Below, one piece after another: positions 1-5,892 of a stretch of 9,020 nucleotides of DNA. Source of the stretch: Pectinatus sp. (lineage in GTDB: Bacteria > Bacillota > Negativicutes > Selenomonadales > Selenomonadaceae); the NCBI GenBank assembly GCA_020025075.1, contig JAHHSR010000057.1, forward strand, positions 1 to 9,020, read 5' to 3'. A program made the translations under genes and the position numbers. The notes beneath the pieces were generated by a model. The model saw nothing but the letters and a program-made list of their open reading frames with translations, had not been told where the DNA came from and did not search any database. Position 1 is the first letter of the stretch; each line of letters opens with the position of its first letter.

Positions 1-53
1 CGTGTATCAGACTTCTCAAGAATCCCCCACTTCTATAAGTGGGGGAGGTTCAA
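1..53 (+). mobile_element. Possible right end of an IS200/IS605-family element
   Basis: A perfect 9-bp stem (24-32 with 37-45, loop CTAT) is followed by AGGTTCAA at 46-53. Subterminal hairpins followed by a short cleavage tetranucleotide are typical of IS200/IS605 right ends; the IS608 right cleavage site is TCAA, which matches 50-53. If correct, the element body, probably with a tnpB gene, lies left of the window. No transposase coding sequence is visible here, and the stem has no T-tract after it, so it does not look like a terminator. A solo remnant or an unrelated repeat is equally possible. Confidence 0.35.
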
Positions 54-68
54 TTTAGAAACAATATC

Positions 69-97
69 TTGACGCTTTAAATGGATAGTAGTATTCT
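69..97 (+). promoter_or_regulatory. Candidate sigma-70-type promoter for the CoA-transferase gene
   Basis: TTGACG at 69-74 matches five of six bases of the -35 consensus. It is separated by 17 bases from TATTCT at 92-97, a four-of-six -10. The transcript would begin near 104, giving a leader of roughly 190 bases that contains the folded region at 183-258. The stretch 130-175 is very AT-rich and offers weaker alternatives such as TTGATA at 135-140, so the start site is uncertain. Confidence 0.4.
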
Positions 98-182
98 TAT
101 AACTGTAAGCACAGTCTGCGTTGTTATGAATATATTGATAAATAGAATAAATAATTTTAATTAATTATATTTATTGATTTAC

Positions 183-258
183 CCGCCGTGGTATTGTTGA
201 CGGGGAGTGTTCGTATGCGTTTATTTCCCCGCCCGACAGTGCAAGCGGGCCATGGCGG
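183..258 (+). promoter_or_regulatory. Structured 5' leader of the CoA-transferase gene (three-way junction)
   Basis: Bases 183-191 pair with 250-258 as a 9-bp stem with one G-U. Inside it lie a 6-bp hairpin, 201-206 (CGGGGA) with 226-231 (TCCCCG), and a 4-bp hairpin, 232-235 (CCCG) with 246-249 (CGGG). The closed three-way junction ends about 22 bases before the AGGAGG. The region is sharply GC-rich between AT-rich DNA and the gene. I do not recognise a known riboswitch class. It could sense a metabolite, bind a protein, or only stabilise the mRNA. Confidence 0.4.
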
Positions 259-279
259 CAGGCGGCGTTTAAACTCAAG

Positions 280-297
280 AGGAGGAGAATGACTTAA
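280..297 (+). promoter_or_regulatory. Ribosome binding site with a two-codon start-stop element
   Basis: AGGAGG at 280-285, continued as AGGAG, lies 12 bases before the ATG at 298. Between them an ATG at 289 reads ATG-ACT-TAA, its stop abutting the real start codon. Because TAA at 295-297 is in frame with the gene, ATG 298 is the first possible start. The mini-ORF may be accidental or may modulate initiation by termination-reinitiation. Confidence 0.45.
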
Positions 298-1803
298 ATG
301 ATTGATATTCTCGATCGCGTGCGCAATAAGGAGTTGCGCTCTAGGATTGTCACAGCAGAAGAAGCAGCAGCATACATAAAACCCAATATGACGGTTGCGA
401 CGAGCGGCTTTACGCCGTCCGGTTACCCTAAGGCAGTTCCGACGGCTCTGGCAAAGCGCATGGAAAAAGAACCGTTCAAAATCAACTTGTTTACAGGAGC
501 ATCGACGGGGGCCGAAGAAGATGGCGAACTTGCCAGAGTAAAGGGTATTCACAAGCGCATGCCGTATCAGACCAATAAGGAAATGCGCAACCAGATTAAC
601 AGCGGTGAAATCGACTATATCGATATGCACCTTAGTGAATCGGCTCAGTTTGTCCGCTATGGCTACATGGGCGGCGGCATTGATGTCGCTATTGTCGAAG
701 CTTGCGCCATTACGGAAGATGGCAATATCATTCCTACTACCTCGATGGGCAACACGGCTTCTTACGTTCAGCAGGCAGATGTCGTCATCGTCGAAGTCAA
801 TGTCACGCAGCCGCTTGAATTAGAAGGTATTCATGATGTCTATGTACCGCTTGACCCGCCACATCGCCTTCCTATTCCGATAACAAAACCGCATGACCGC
901 ATCGGAACGCCTTACATTCCGTGCAGCTTGGATAAGATAAAATATATCGTGCCGTGCGATGTCAAAGACCACACCCGTCCGCTTGGTGAAATTGATGACA
1001 ATGCACGCCGCATGTCCGCTAACATAATTGAACTTTTGAATGCTGAAATCAAGGCAGGTCGCATGCCTGAAAACCTTTTGCCGTTGCAGTCTGGCGTTGG
1101 CAATGTTGCCAATGCTGTCATTCACGGCTTTGTTGAATCCGACTTGAAAGACCTTTCCGTTTACACCGAAGTTATCCAAGATGGCATGTTCGACCTTATC
1201 GATGCCGGCAAGCTCAACTTCGCTTCGGGCACATCTTTGTCGCCGTCTCCGGAAGGCCTCGAACGCTTCTATAAGAATATCAAGGAATACAGAAAGCACA
1301 TCATGCTTCGCCCGCAGGAAATCTCCAATAGCCCGGAAGTTGCACGCCGCTTGGGCGTAATTGCTATGAATACGGCTATTGAATGTGATATTTATGGCAA
1401 CGTCAACTCGACGCATATCATGGGCTCGAAGATGATGAATGGTATCGGTGGCTCTGGCGACTTTGCGCGCAATGCTTACCTCACCATCTTCTGCACGGCT
1501 TCTACCGCTAAAGGTGGCGCCATTTCTTCCATCGTTCCGTTCTGCTCGCATATCGACCACACGGAACACGATGTCGACATCATCGTTACCGAACAGGGCT
1601 TAGCCGATGTTCGTGGCATGGCTCCGCGCGAAAGAGCAAAGACGATTATTGAAAAATGCGCTCATCCTGACTTCAAGCCGATGCTGCTCGACTATTTTGA
1701 ACGCGCTGACGCTATGACCAAGCATGCTCATACGCCGACGCTTCTGCCGGAAGCTCTTTCGTGGCACCAAAGATTCCTCGAAACGGGCACAATGAAGAAA
1801 TAA
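298..1803 (+). CDS. scpC: Succinyl-CoA/propionyl-CoA CoA-transferase (acetyl-CoA hydrolase/transferase family)
   Basis: The 501-residue product is a full-length class I CoA-transferase of the acetyl-CoA hydrolase/transferase family (Cat1, AarC, ScpC). These cytoplasmic enzymes move CoA between carboxylic acids through a glutamyl-CoA thioester. Visible landmarks are QSGVGNVANAV at 264-274, the probable catalytic glutamate E291 in VYTEVIQDG, a glycine-rich GGSGDFARNA loop near 385-395, and the C-terminal TEQGLADVRG signature. Substrate choice (propionyl-CoA:succinate rather than acetate or butyrate) is inferred from the neighbouring methylmalonyl-CoA genes. It would release propionate and supply succinyl-CoA to the mutase. 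The gene appears to be its own transcription unit, with a promoter and folded leader upstream and a weak terminator after it. Family assignment is firm; substrate is likely, not proven. Confidence 0.9.
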   Translation: MIDILDRVRNKELRSRIVTAEEAAAYIKPNMTVATSGFTPSGYPKAVPTALAKRMEKEPFKINLFTGASTGAEEDGELARVKGIHKRMPYQTNKEMRNQINSGEIDYIDMHLSESAQFVRYGYMGGGIDVAIVEACAITEDGNIIPTTSMGNTASYVQQADVVIVEVNVTQPLELEGIHDVYVPLDPPHRLPIPITKPHDRIGTPYIPCSLDKIKYIVPCDVKDHTRPLGEIDDNARRMSANIIELLNAEIKAGRMPENLLPLQSGVGNVANAVIHGFVESDLKDLSVYTEVIQDGMFDLIDAGKLNFASGTSLSPSPEGLERFYKNIKEYRKHIMLRPQEISNSPEVARRLGVIAMNTAIECDIYGNVNSTHIMGSKMMNGIGGSGDFARNAYLTIFCTASTAKGGAISSIVPFCSHIDHTEHDVDIIVTEQGLADVRGMAPRERAKTIIEKCAHPDFKPMLLDYFERADAMTKHAHTPTLLPEALSWHQRFLETGTMKK

Positions 1804-1807
1804 GTTT

Positions 1808-1840
1808 GGCAGTGTACATCTGACGCTGACCGTTTTATTT
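1808..1840 (+). terminator. Weak Rho-independent terminator after the CoA-transferase gene
   Basis: GGCAGTG at 1808-1814 pairs with CGCTG-A-CC at 1824-1831 as a 7-bp stem with one G-U and one bulged A, loop 1815-1823. It is followed by GTTTTATTT at 1832-1840. The stem is modest, so some read-through into the mutase operon is likely. Its T-tract overlaps the -35 region of the next promoter. Confidence 0.45.
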
Positions 1841-1866
1841 GCTATATATAAAATCTATGATATAAT
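1839..1866 (+). promoter_or_regulatory. Promoter of the methylmalonyl-CoA mutase/decarboxylase operon
   Basis: A perfect TATAAT at 1861-1866 is preceded by TGA at 1858-1860, giving an extended -10 (TGNTATAAT). TTGCTA at 1839-1844 is an acceptable -35 with a 16-base spacer. Transcription would start about 1872-1874, exactly where the folded leader element begins. A second TATAAT at 2016-2021 in the AT-rich stretch lacks a good -35. Confidence 0.6.
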
Positions 1867-1872
1867 AGATAA

Positions 1873-1960
1873 GGCGATGCCATCTGCTGCAGTCAAGCCG
1901 ATGGCTCGCCAATATATCCGAAATGCGCCAAGGTGCGGGACGGATGAGAATTGCGGCTTG
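1873..1960 (+). promoter_or_regulatory. Candidate structured leader RNA with a pseudoknot (unrecognised class)
   Basis: Stem 1: 1873-1877 GGCGA with 1906-1910 TCGCC, a bulged T1878, then 1879-1884 GCCATC with 1900-1905 GATGGC, around a 15-base loop. Stem 2: 1916-1920 ATCCG with 1941-1945 CGGAT, a purine-rich internal loop, then GCGC 1925-1928 with GTGC 1933-1936 and loop CAAG. The loop of stem 1 carries CAAGCC (1894-1899), complementary to GGCTTG at 1955-1960, so a pseudoknot can close over stem 2. The structure starts at the predicted transcript 5' end. It does not match the cobalamin riboswitch core or any other class I can recall. The role is inferred from shape and position only. Confidence 0.4.
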
Positions 1961-1967
1961 CTCTAGC

Positions 1968-2055
1968 TATTATTATCTGAATATTATATATAATTTATAG
2001 TTATCTTATAAACCATATAATAATAAATGATATTAATATAACCCGACAGAAGTTC
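1968..2055 (+). other. AT-rich linker in the mutase-operon leader
   Basis: This stretch is almost entirely A and T. It includes a 12-base perfect palindrome (ATTATATATAAT, 1983-1994) and the TATAAT-like hexamer at 2016-2021. No reading frame with a ribosome binding site is seen on either strand. It may be a flexible spacer separating the folded 5' element from the translation-initiation region, or it may hold a secondary promoter. Confidence 0.4.
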
Positions 2056-2115
2056 CTCGCCTCTTAGCAAAGTGGCAGGGCACTTACGAGTTGAGCAGCT
2101 GCAGGGCACTAAGTG
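2056..2115 (+). repeat. Direct repeat and mutually exclusive hairpins in the leader
   Basis: GCAGGGCACT occurs twice, at 2075-2084 and 2101-2110. CACTT at 2081-2085 can pair with AAGTG upstream (2070-2074, loop of 6) or with AAGTG downstream (2111-2115), so the two folds exclude each other. The first is supported by an outer CTCG (2056-2059) with CGAG (2087-2090). The layout is what a switching leader would need, but the stems are short and chance cannot be excluded. Confidence 0.3.
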
Positions 2116-2127
2116 ACATACGTCACA
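2112..2127 (+). promoter_or_regulatory. CRP/FNR-like palindrome or small hairpin
   Basis: AGTGA-N6-TCACA at 2112-2127 matches the CRP-type half-site spacing TGTGA-N6-TCACA at nine of ten defined positions. As RNA the same bases make GTGAC (2113-2117) with GTCAC (2122-2126), loop ATAC. It lies about 65 bases before the mutase start codon and far downstream of the best promoter. As an operator it would suit repression or a second promoter; as RNA it competes with the CACTT pairing at 2081-2085. Confidence 0.3.
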
Positions 2128-2136
2128 TATTTTCTG

Positions 2137-2180
2137 ACACCGGAGAATAAAGAGATGATTCCGGTGTAACACTCAGGAGG
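2137..2180 (+). promoter_or_regulatory. Perfect hairpin next to the mutase ribosome binding site
   Basis: ACACCGGA (2137-2144) pairs perfectly with TCCGGTGT (2160-2167) around a 15-base A-rich loop. AGGAGG at 2175-2180 follows seven bases later and sits 9 bases before ATG 2190. The hairpin leaves the ribosome binding site free and lacks a T-tract, so it is more likely a stabiliser or translation-control element than a terminator. Confidence 0.45.
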
Positions 2181-2189
2181 AAAATTACT

Positions 2190-3842
2190 ATGAGCAATGA
2201 AAAAGAAAAGATTCAAGCTGGTCTTGATACTTATAATGCCAGCGTTGACAAGGCAATTGCCAAATTCCCCGAACGCGGTCATTTGCCAGAACAGCGCCTT
2301 TATACGCCGCTTGATATAGAAAATGACGATTATAACGAACAGCTCGGCTATCCCGGCATGTATCCTTATACGCGTGGCGTACAGCCTACCATGTATCGCG
2401 GCCGTTTCTGGACGATGCGCATGTATGCAGGCTTTTCTACGGCAGAAGAATCCAACAAGCGCTATCGCTACCTGATTGAATCGGGTGCTTCGGGTCTTTC
2501 TTGCGCATTTGACCTTCCAACCCAGATCGGTTATGACTCTGATGACCCTATTTCTGAAGGTGAAGTTGGTAAGGTCGGCGTTGCTATCGACTCTTTGGCT
2601 GATATGGAAATCCTCTTTGATAAGATTGACCTAGGTAAGGTTTCGACATCCATGACCATCAATGCACCGGCATCTGTCCTGCTTGCCATGTACATTGCTG
2701 TTGCTGAAAAGCAGGGGGTAACGCCTGACCAGCTCAAAGGTACGATTCAAAATGATATTCTCAAGGAATATGCTGCCCGCGGCACCTATATTTTCCCGCC
2801 GCGTCCTTCTATGCGCCTCATCACGAACATCTTTGAATATTGCTCGAAAAATGTACCGAAGTGGAACACCATCTCCATCTCCGGCTATCATATCCGTGAA
2901 GCAGGTTCCACGGCTGCTCAAGAAATAGCCTTTACCATAAGCGATGGTATTGCTTATGTCGAAGCGGCAATAAAAGCTGGTCTCGATGTCGATGCTTTTG
3001 CTGGCCGTCTTTCCTTCTTCTGGAATGCACATAACAACTTGCTGGAAGAAGTTGCTAAATTCCGCGCTTCCCGCCGTATCTGGGCTAAGGTTATGAAGGA
3101 ACGCTTCCATGCTAAGAACTCCAAGTCGATGAAGTTGCGCTTCCATACGCAGACGGCAGGTTCCATGCTTACGGCGCAGCAGCCGAACAACAATATTGTC
3201 CGCGTTGCTTTGCAGACGGCAGCAGCTGTTATGGGCGGCACGCAGTCATTGCACACCAACTCCCGCGATGAAGCACTTGCTTTGCCGACGGAAGAATCAG
3301 TTATGATTGCTCTTCGCACGCAGCAGATTGTCGCTTATGAAAGCGGCCTCGCTGACGTAATCGACCCGCTCGCCGGCTCCTACTATGTTGAAGCAATGAC
3401 CGACCGCATCGAAAAAGAAGCTATGGAATACATCAAGAAGATTGATGAAATCGGCGGTGCTGTAACGGCTATCGAAAAAGGCTATATCCAGAAGGAAATT
3501 CAAGACAGTGCCTACAAATGGCAGATGGACGTCGAAAAGGGTGCCAGAGTCATTGTCGGCGTCAATAAGTTCCAGATTGAAGAAAAACCCGTCGAAGGTC
3601 TCTTGCGCGTAGATGCTTCCGTCGGCGAAAAGCAGAAAGAAAAGCTCGCCAAGATGAAGGCAGGCCGCGACAACGAAGCAGTGAAAAAATCGCTTGCTGA
3701 CCTCAAGGAAGCCTGCAAGGACGAAAACGAAAACCTCATGCCACACATTCTGGCTGCAGTTAAAACGTACGCTACGCTCGGTGAAATCTGCGGCGTAATG
3801 CGTGAAGTTTTCGGCGAATACGAAGCACATACAACGTTATAA
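2190..3842 (+). CDS. mcmA1: Methylmalonyl-CoA mutase, catalytic (TIM-barrel) subunit
   Basis: This 550-residue protein is the substrate-binding barrel of adenosylcobalamin-dependent methylmalonyl-CoA mutase, which interconverts succinyl-CoA and (R)-methylmalonyl-CoA. Landmarks include VQPTMYRGRFWTMRMYAGF at 64-82 (Y69 is the expected active-site tyrosine), FDLPTQIGYDSDDP at 107-120, GTIQNDILKE at 184-193, PPRPSMR ending in the carboxylate-binding arginine R209, and SGYHIREAG with H234. Downstream are GGTQSLHTN and a C-terminal linker ending TLGEICGVMREVFG. The protein stops before any B12-binding domain; that domain is the next gene. This separated architecture is best known from archaea, unlike single-chain mutases or the Propionibacterium pair of two long subunits. 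The symbol mcmA1 follows usage for split enzymes; mutA or mutB may appear elsewhere. Strong AGGAGG 9 bases upstream. Confidence 0.95.
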   Translation: MSNEKEKIQAGLDTYNASVDKAIAKFPERGHLPEQRLYTPLDIENDDYNEQLGYPGMYPYTRGVQPTMYRGRFWTMRMYAGFSTAEESNKRYRYLIESGASGLSCAFDLPTQIGYDSDDPISEGEVGKVGVAIDSLADMEILFDKIDLGKVSTSMTINAPASVLLAMYIAVAEKQGVTPDQLKGTIQNDILKEYAARGTYIFPPRPSMRLITNIFEYCSKNVPKWNTISISGYHIREAGSTAAQEIAFTISDGIAYVEAAIKAGLDVDAFAGRLSFFWNAHNNLLEEVAKFRASRRIWAKVMKERFHAKNSKSMKLRFHTQTAGSMLTAQQPNNNIVRVALQTAAAVMGGTQSLHTNSRDEALALPTEESVMIALRTQQIVAYESGLADVIDPLAGSYYVEAMTDRIEKEAMEYIKKIDEIGGAVTAIEKGYIQKEIQDSAYKWQMDVEKGARVIVGVNKFQIEEKPVEGLLRVDASVGEKQKEKLAKMKAGRDNEAVKKSLADLKEACKDENENLMPHILAAVKTYATLGEICGVMREVFGEYEAHTTL

Positions 3843-3873
3843 TTAAAGAAAAGATTGGCGGAGGGACTAGAAG

Positions 3874-4266
3874 ATGGAAAAACGTATTAGAGTATTGGTA
3901 GCAAAACCTGGTTTGGACGGACATGACCGTGGGGCGAAAGTTGTTGCTCGCGCACTGCGCGATGCTGGCTTTGAAGTTATTTATACCGGTCTGCGCCAGA
4001 CGCCAGAGCAGATTGCTGAAGCAGCTTTGCAAGAAGACGTCAATGTCATTGCTATGAGCATTTTGTCGGGCGCTCATCCGCACCTTTTCCCGAAAGTTGT
4101 TGACCTCGTTCGCAGCAAGGGAATGAAGGATGTTTTGATTATTGGCGGTGGCGTTATTCCGGAAGGCGATATTCCCGCATTGAAAGAAGCAGGCATTGCT
4201 GCTGTCTTTACGCCGGGCACGCCGACCAGCGATATAGTTGATTTCATTAACGAACATGTAAAATAA
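3874..4266 (+). CDS. mcmA2: Methylmalonyl-CoA mutase, B12-binding subunit
   Basis: This 130-residue protein is a stand-alone cobalamin-binding Rossmann-like domain. The DxHxxG signature is at 15-20 (D15, H17, G20), where H17 would be the lower axial cobalt ligand. It is followed by MSILSGAH near 66-73 and the GGGVIPEGD loop near 91-99, both typical of this domain. It presumably docks on the catalytic subunit encoded 31 bases upstream to form the active adenosylcobalamin mutase. GGAGGG at 3860-3865 is 8 bases before the ATG. An alternative would be a B12 domain serving another mutase (e.g. isobutyryl-CoA), but adjacency to the barrel subunit and to meaB makes methylmalonyl-CoA mutase much the best reading. 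Confidence 0.94.
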   Translation: MEKRIRVLVAKPGLDGHDRGAKVVARALRDAGFEVIYTGLRQTPEQIAEAALQEDVNVIAMSILSGAHPHLFPKVVDLVRSKGMKDVLIIGGGVIPEGDIPALKEAGIAAVFTPGTPTSDIVDFINEHVK

Positions 4267-4272
4267 ATTGCA

Positions 4273-4310
4273 GGCTTGCCCTCCTTCTTCGGAATGAGGG
4301 CAAGCCGTTT
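4273..4310 (+). terminator. Very stable intercistronic hairpin with UUCG tetraloop (attenuator or mRNA stabiliser)
   Basis: Bases 4273-4283 and 4296-4306 form a perfect 11-bp stem. Above a C-T mismatch, TTC (4285-4287) pairs with GAA (4292-4294) around TTCG, the exceptionally stable C(UUCG)G tetraloop. Only GTTT follows, a poor T-tract, and meaB starts 21 bases after the stem. It probably terminates only partly or protects the upstream mutase message from 3' decay, lowering meaB expression relative to the mutase. Confidence 0.55.
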
Positions 4311-4327
4311 ATAAAGGTGGGGGATAA

Positions 4328-5266
4328 GTGGATATAGTAAAAGAGCTACTCAATGGTTCGCGCCTGGCCCTCGCTAGGACGATAACGGCTATCGAAAACG
4401 AATCAGAAGAAACAGCAGCAATCATGAAGAAACTTTATCCGCATACTGGCCATGCCTTTGTCATCGGGATTACAGGACCACCCGGTGCTGGTAAGTCGAC
4501 CATGACGGATAAGCTGGCACGCGCTTATCGCAAGATGGGCAAAACGGTCGGCATTATTGCCGTCGACCCGACAAGCCCCTTTTCTGGCGGTGCGATTTTG
4601 GGCGACCGCATCAGAATGAATAGCCTCACGCTTGATGAAGGGGTCTTCATTCGCAGCATGGGCACGCGCGGCAGCTTGGGCGGCCTTTCGCACAAGACGG
4701 CCGATGCGGTAAAGGCGATGGACGCTTTTGGCAAGGATGTCATCTTTGTTGAAACTGTCGGCGTCGGGCAGTCGGAAGTCGATATTGTCAAGATGGCAGA
4801 TACGACGGTCGTCGTCTTGATTCCGGGGATGGGCGATGATATACAGGCCATCAAGGCAGGTATTTTGGAAATTGGCGATATTTTTGCAATCAATAAGGCT
4901 GACCATGAAGGGGCAGATAAGCTTCAAGTTGAGCTCAATATGATGCTTGACCTAGATAGCCATATGTCCAAGTGGCGCCCGCCCATTCAAAAAGTCGTCT
5001 CAAGCCGCGGCGATGGCATTGACGAGCTCATTGAGCAGATTACAAAGCACAATGAGCATGTTACTGAAACTGGAGAGCTTATCAAGCGCCGCCGTGAAAG
5101 AGCCAAGACGGAGTTCTTGGAGCTTTTGCAGGCAACGCTCGGCAAGTATATCAAAAAGCAGATTGTAGATACGGGAAAATTAAACAGCTATGTCGATTCG
5201 ATGCAGCTGCATGAAACGGACCCGTATACAATCGTGCATGAAACGATGGACAGTCTCCTCAAATGA
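4328..5266 (+). CDS. meaB: MeaB/ArgK-family G-protein chaperone of methylmalonyl-CoA mutase
   Basis: This 312-residue P-loop GTPase is the usual length for MeaB (MMAA in humans). MeaB proteins gate cofactor loading and help protect the B12 mutase from inactivation. The Walker A motif GPPGAGKST is at 50-58, the metal-binding region VDPTSPFSGG at 78-87, GDRIRM at 91-96, ETVGVGQSEVDI at 141-152 and the guanine-specificity NKAD at 188-191. The C-terminal helical part is the probable dimerisation arm. The start is GTG at 4328, preceded by AAGGTGG at 4314-4320 with 7-base spacing. Location directly after the two mutase genes supports a dedicated chaperone role. The older ArgK (arginine transport kinase) name for the family is misleading. 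Confidence 0.95.
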   Translation: MDIVKELLNGSRLALARTITAIENESEETAAIMKKLYPHTGHAFVIGITGPPGAGKSTMTDKLARAYRKMGKTVGIIAVDPTSPFSGGAILGDRIRMNSLTLDEGVFIRSMGTRGSLGGLSHKTADAVKAMDAFGKDVIFVETVGVGQSEVDIVKMADTTVVVLIPGMGDDIQAIKAGILEIGDIFAINKADHEGADKLQVELNMMLDLDSHMSKWRPPIQKVVSSRGDGIDELIEQITKHNEHVTETGELIKRRRERAKTEFLELLQATLGKYIKKQIVDTGKLNSYVDSMQLHETDPYTIVHETMDSLLK

Positions 5267-5295
5267 GGGCTTGTCAATAAATAAGTCGAAATGGG

Positions 5296-5337
5296 AAAGG
5301 AGAGCTGTTTTAAAGGCGGCGAAAAGCGCACGCCTTT
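5296..5337 (+). promoter_or_regulatory. Orphan Shine-Dalgarno and hairpin upstream of the epimerase gene
   Basis: AAAGGAG at 5296-5302 has no sensible start codon at normal spacing. It is followed by a hairpin: AAAGGCG (5312-5318) with CGCCTTT (5331-5337), extended by GCG (5319-5321) with CGC (5327-5329) past one bulged A. The epimerase ATG lies 15 bases after the hairpin with no close ribosome binding site. Folding shortens the path between AAAGGAG and the ATG, but about 24 unpaired bases would remain. Confidence 0.4.
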
Positions 5338-5352
5338 GACAGCGAAAAAACA

Positions 5353-5766
5353 ATGTTTAAAATAGAATGTGTGGACCATATCGGTATAGCTGTTCCGGAT
5401 TTGGCAGAAGCAAAGAAATTTTATGAAGATATGCTCGGTCTTACCTGCACGGGCGAAGAAGTCGTTGCTGAACAAAAAGTAAAGACGGCGTTCATTCCTA
5501 CTGGCGAAGCTGAAATAGAACTTTTGGAAGCTACGGCACCTGATAGCCCTATTGCTAAATATCTCGAAAAGAACGGCGGTCGTCAAGGCATCCAGCATAT
5601 TGCTTTGCGCGTTGATGATATCGAAGCTGCACTGGCTGACCTCAAGGAAAAGGGCGTACGCATGATTGATGAAAAACCTCGCTATGGTGCAGGTGGTTCT
5701 TCTATCGCTTTTGTTCATCCGAAAGCTAGCGGCGTTCTCGTAGAACTTTGCCAGCGTAAAAAATAA
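5353..5766 (+). CDS. mce: Methylmalonyl-CoA epimerase
   Basis: This 137-residue vicinal-oxygen-chelate protein interconverts (R)- and (S)-methylmalonyl-CoA, linking the R-specific mutase to the S-specific decarboxylase. Two beta-alpha-beta-beta-beta modules are visible, starting at VDHIGIAV (7-14) and IQHIALRVDD (80-89). By alignment from memory with the Propionibacterium enzyme, metal ligands would be H9, E56, H82 and E131. YGAGGSSIAFVHPK near 111-124 and VLVEL at 128-132 are typical family endings. The ATG at 5353 is the first canonical start after an in-frame TAA at 5311, and the N-terminus MFKIECVDHIG fits the family. It lacks a nearby Shine-Dalgarno; the only good one is about 50 bases upstream, beyond a hairpin. 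Confidence 0.93.
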   Translation: MFKIECVDHIGIAVPDLAEAKKFYEDMLGLTCTGEEVVAEQKVKTAFIPTGEAEIELLEATAPDSPIAKYLEKNGGRQGIQHIALRVDDIEAALADLKEKGVRMIDEKPRYGAGGSSIAFVHPKASGVLVELCQRKK

Positions 5767-5801
5767 GCTTTTTCTCCAGCTGCAAGGCTGCATCGATAAA
5801 A

Positions 5802-5859
5802 GCCGTGGGACAAACGGCCCGCCCGGCATACCGGCGCGGAAAATTGGCGGCTCAGCCGC
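5802..5859 (+). promoter_or_regulatory. Cluster of three short GC-rich hairpins before mmdA
   Basis: Three hairpins stand in series: GCCGT/ACGGC (5802-5806 with 5814-5818), CCGG/CCGG (5823-5826 with 5831-5834, loop CATA) and GCGGC/GCCGC (5847-5851 with 5855-5859, loop TCA). None has a T-tract. The last ends 18 bases before the mmdA Shine-Dalgarno. They may block exonucleases, mark a processing site or tune mmdA translation. Alternative pairings are possible in such GC-rich sequence. Confidence 0.35.
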
Positions 5860-5892
5860 GATATGTCACTACATTTCAGGGAGGTAGAAATT

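Noticed and set aside
157..630. 157-codon minus-strand frame over the leader and 5' part of scpC
   Set aside because: It is antisense to a clear gene and a folded leader; its residues reflect the complement of those sequences and no initiation signal is seen.
1984..2172. 62-codon minus-strand frame in the gap before the mutase gene
   Set aside because: It lies across the AT-rich leader and regulatory hairpins, has no ribosome binding site, and its composition (Cys-rich centre, AT-driven Tyr/Ile tail) looks like chance.
1873..2189. Cobalamin (B12) riboswitch before the mutase genes
   Set aside because: Context made it attractive, but I could not find the conserved B12-box core or its flanking GGTG-type motif. 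The visible fold is different.
2631..3146. Long antisense frames within the mutase, decarboxylase and other genes
   Set aside because: These are shadows caused by the codon bias of the plus-strand genes; none has a ribosome binding site or recognisable protein features.
5291..5365. 24-codon ORF overlapping the start of the epimerase gene as a real gene
   Set aside because: It has no Shine-Dalgarno upstream of its ATG; the AAAGGAG lies inside the frame. Kept only as a possible coupling element.
5863..5892. ATG 5863 as start of mmdA, giving 519 residues
   Set aside because: No ribosome binding site precedes it, the ten extra residues cover the Shine-Dalgarno of TTG 5893, and 509 residues fits the family.
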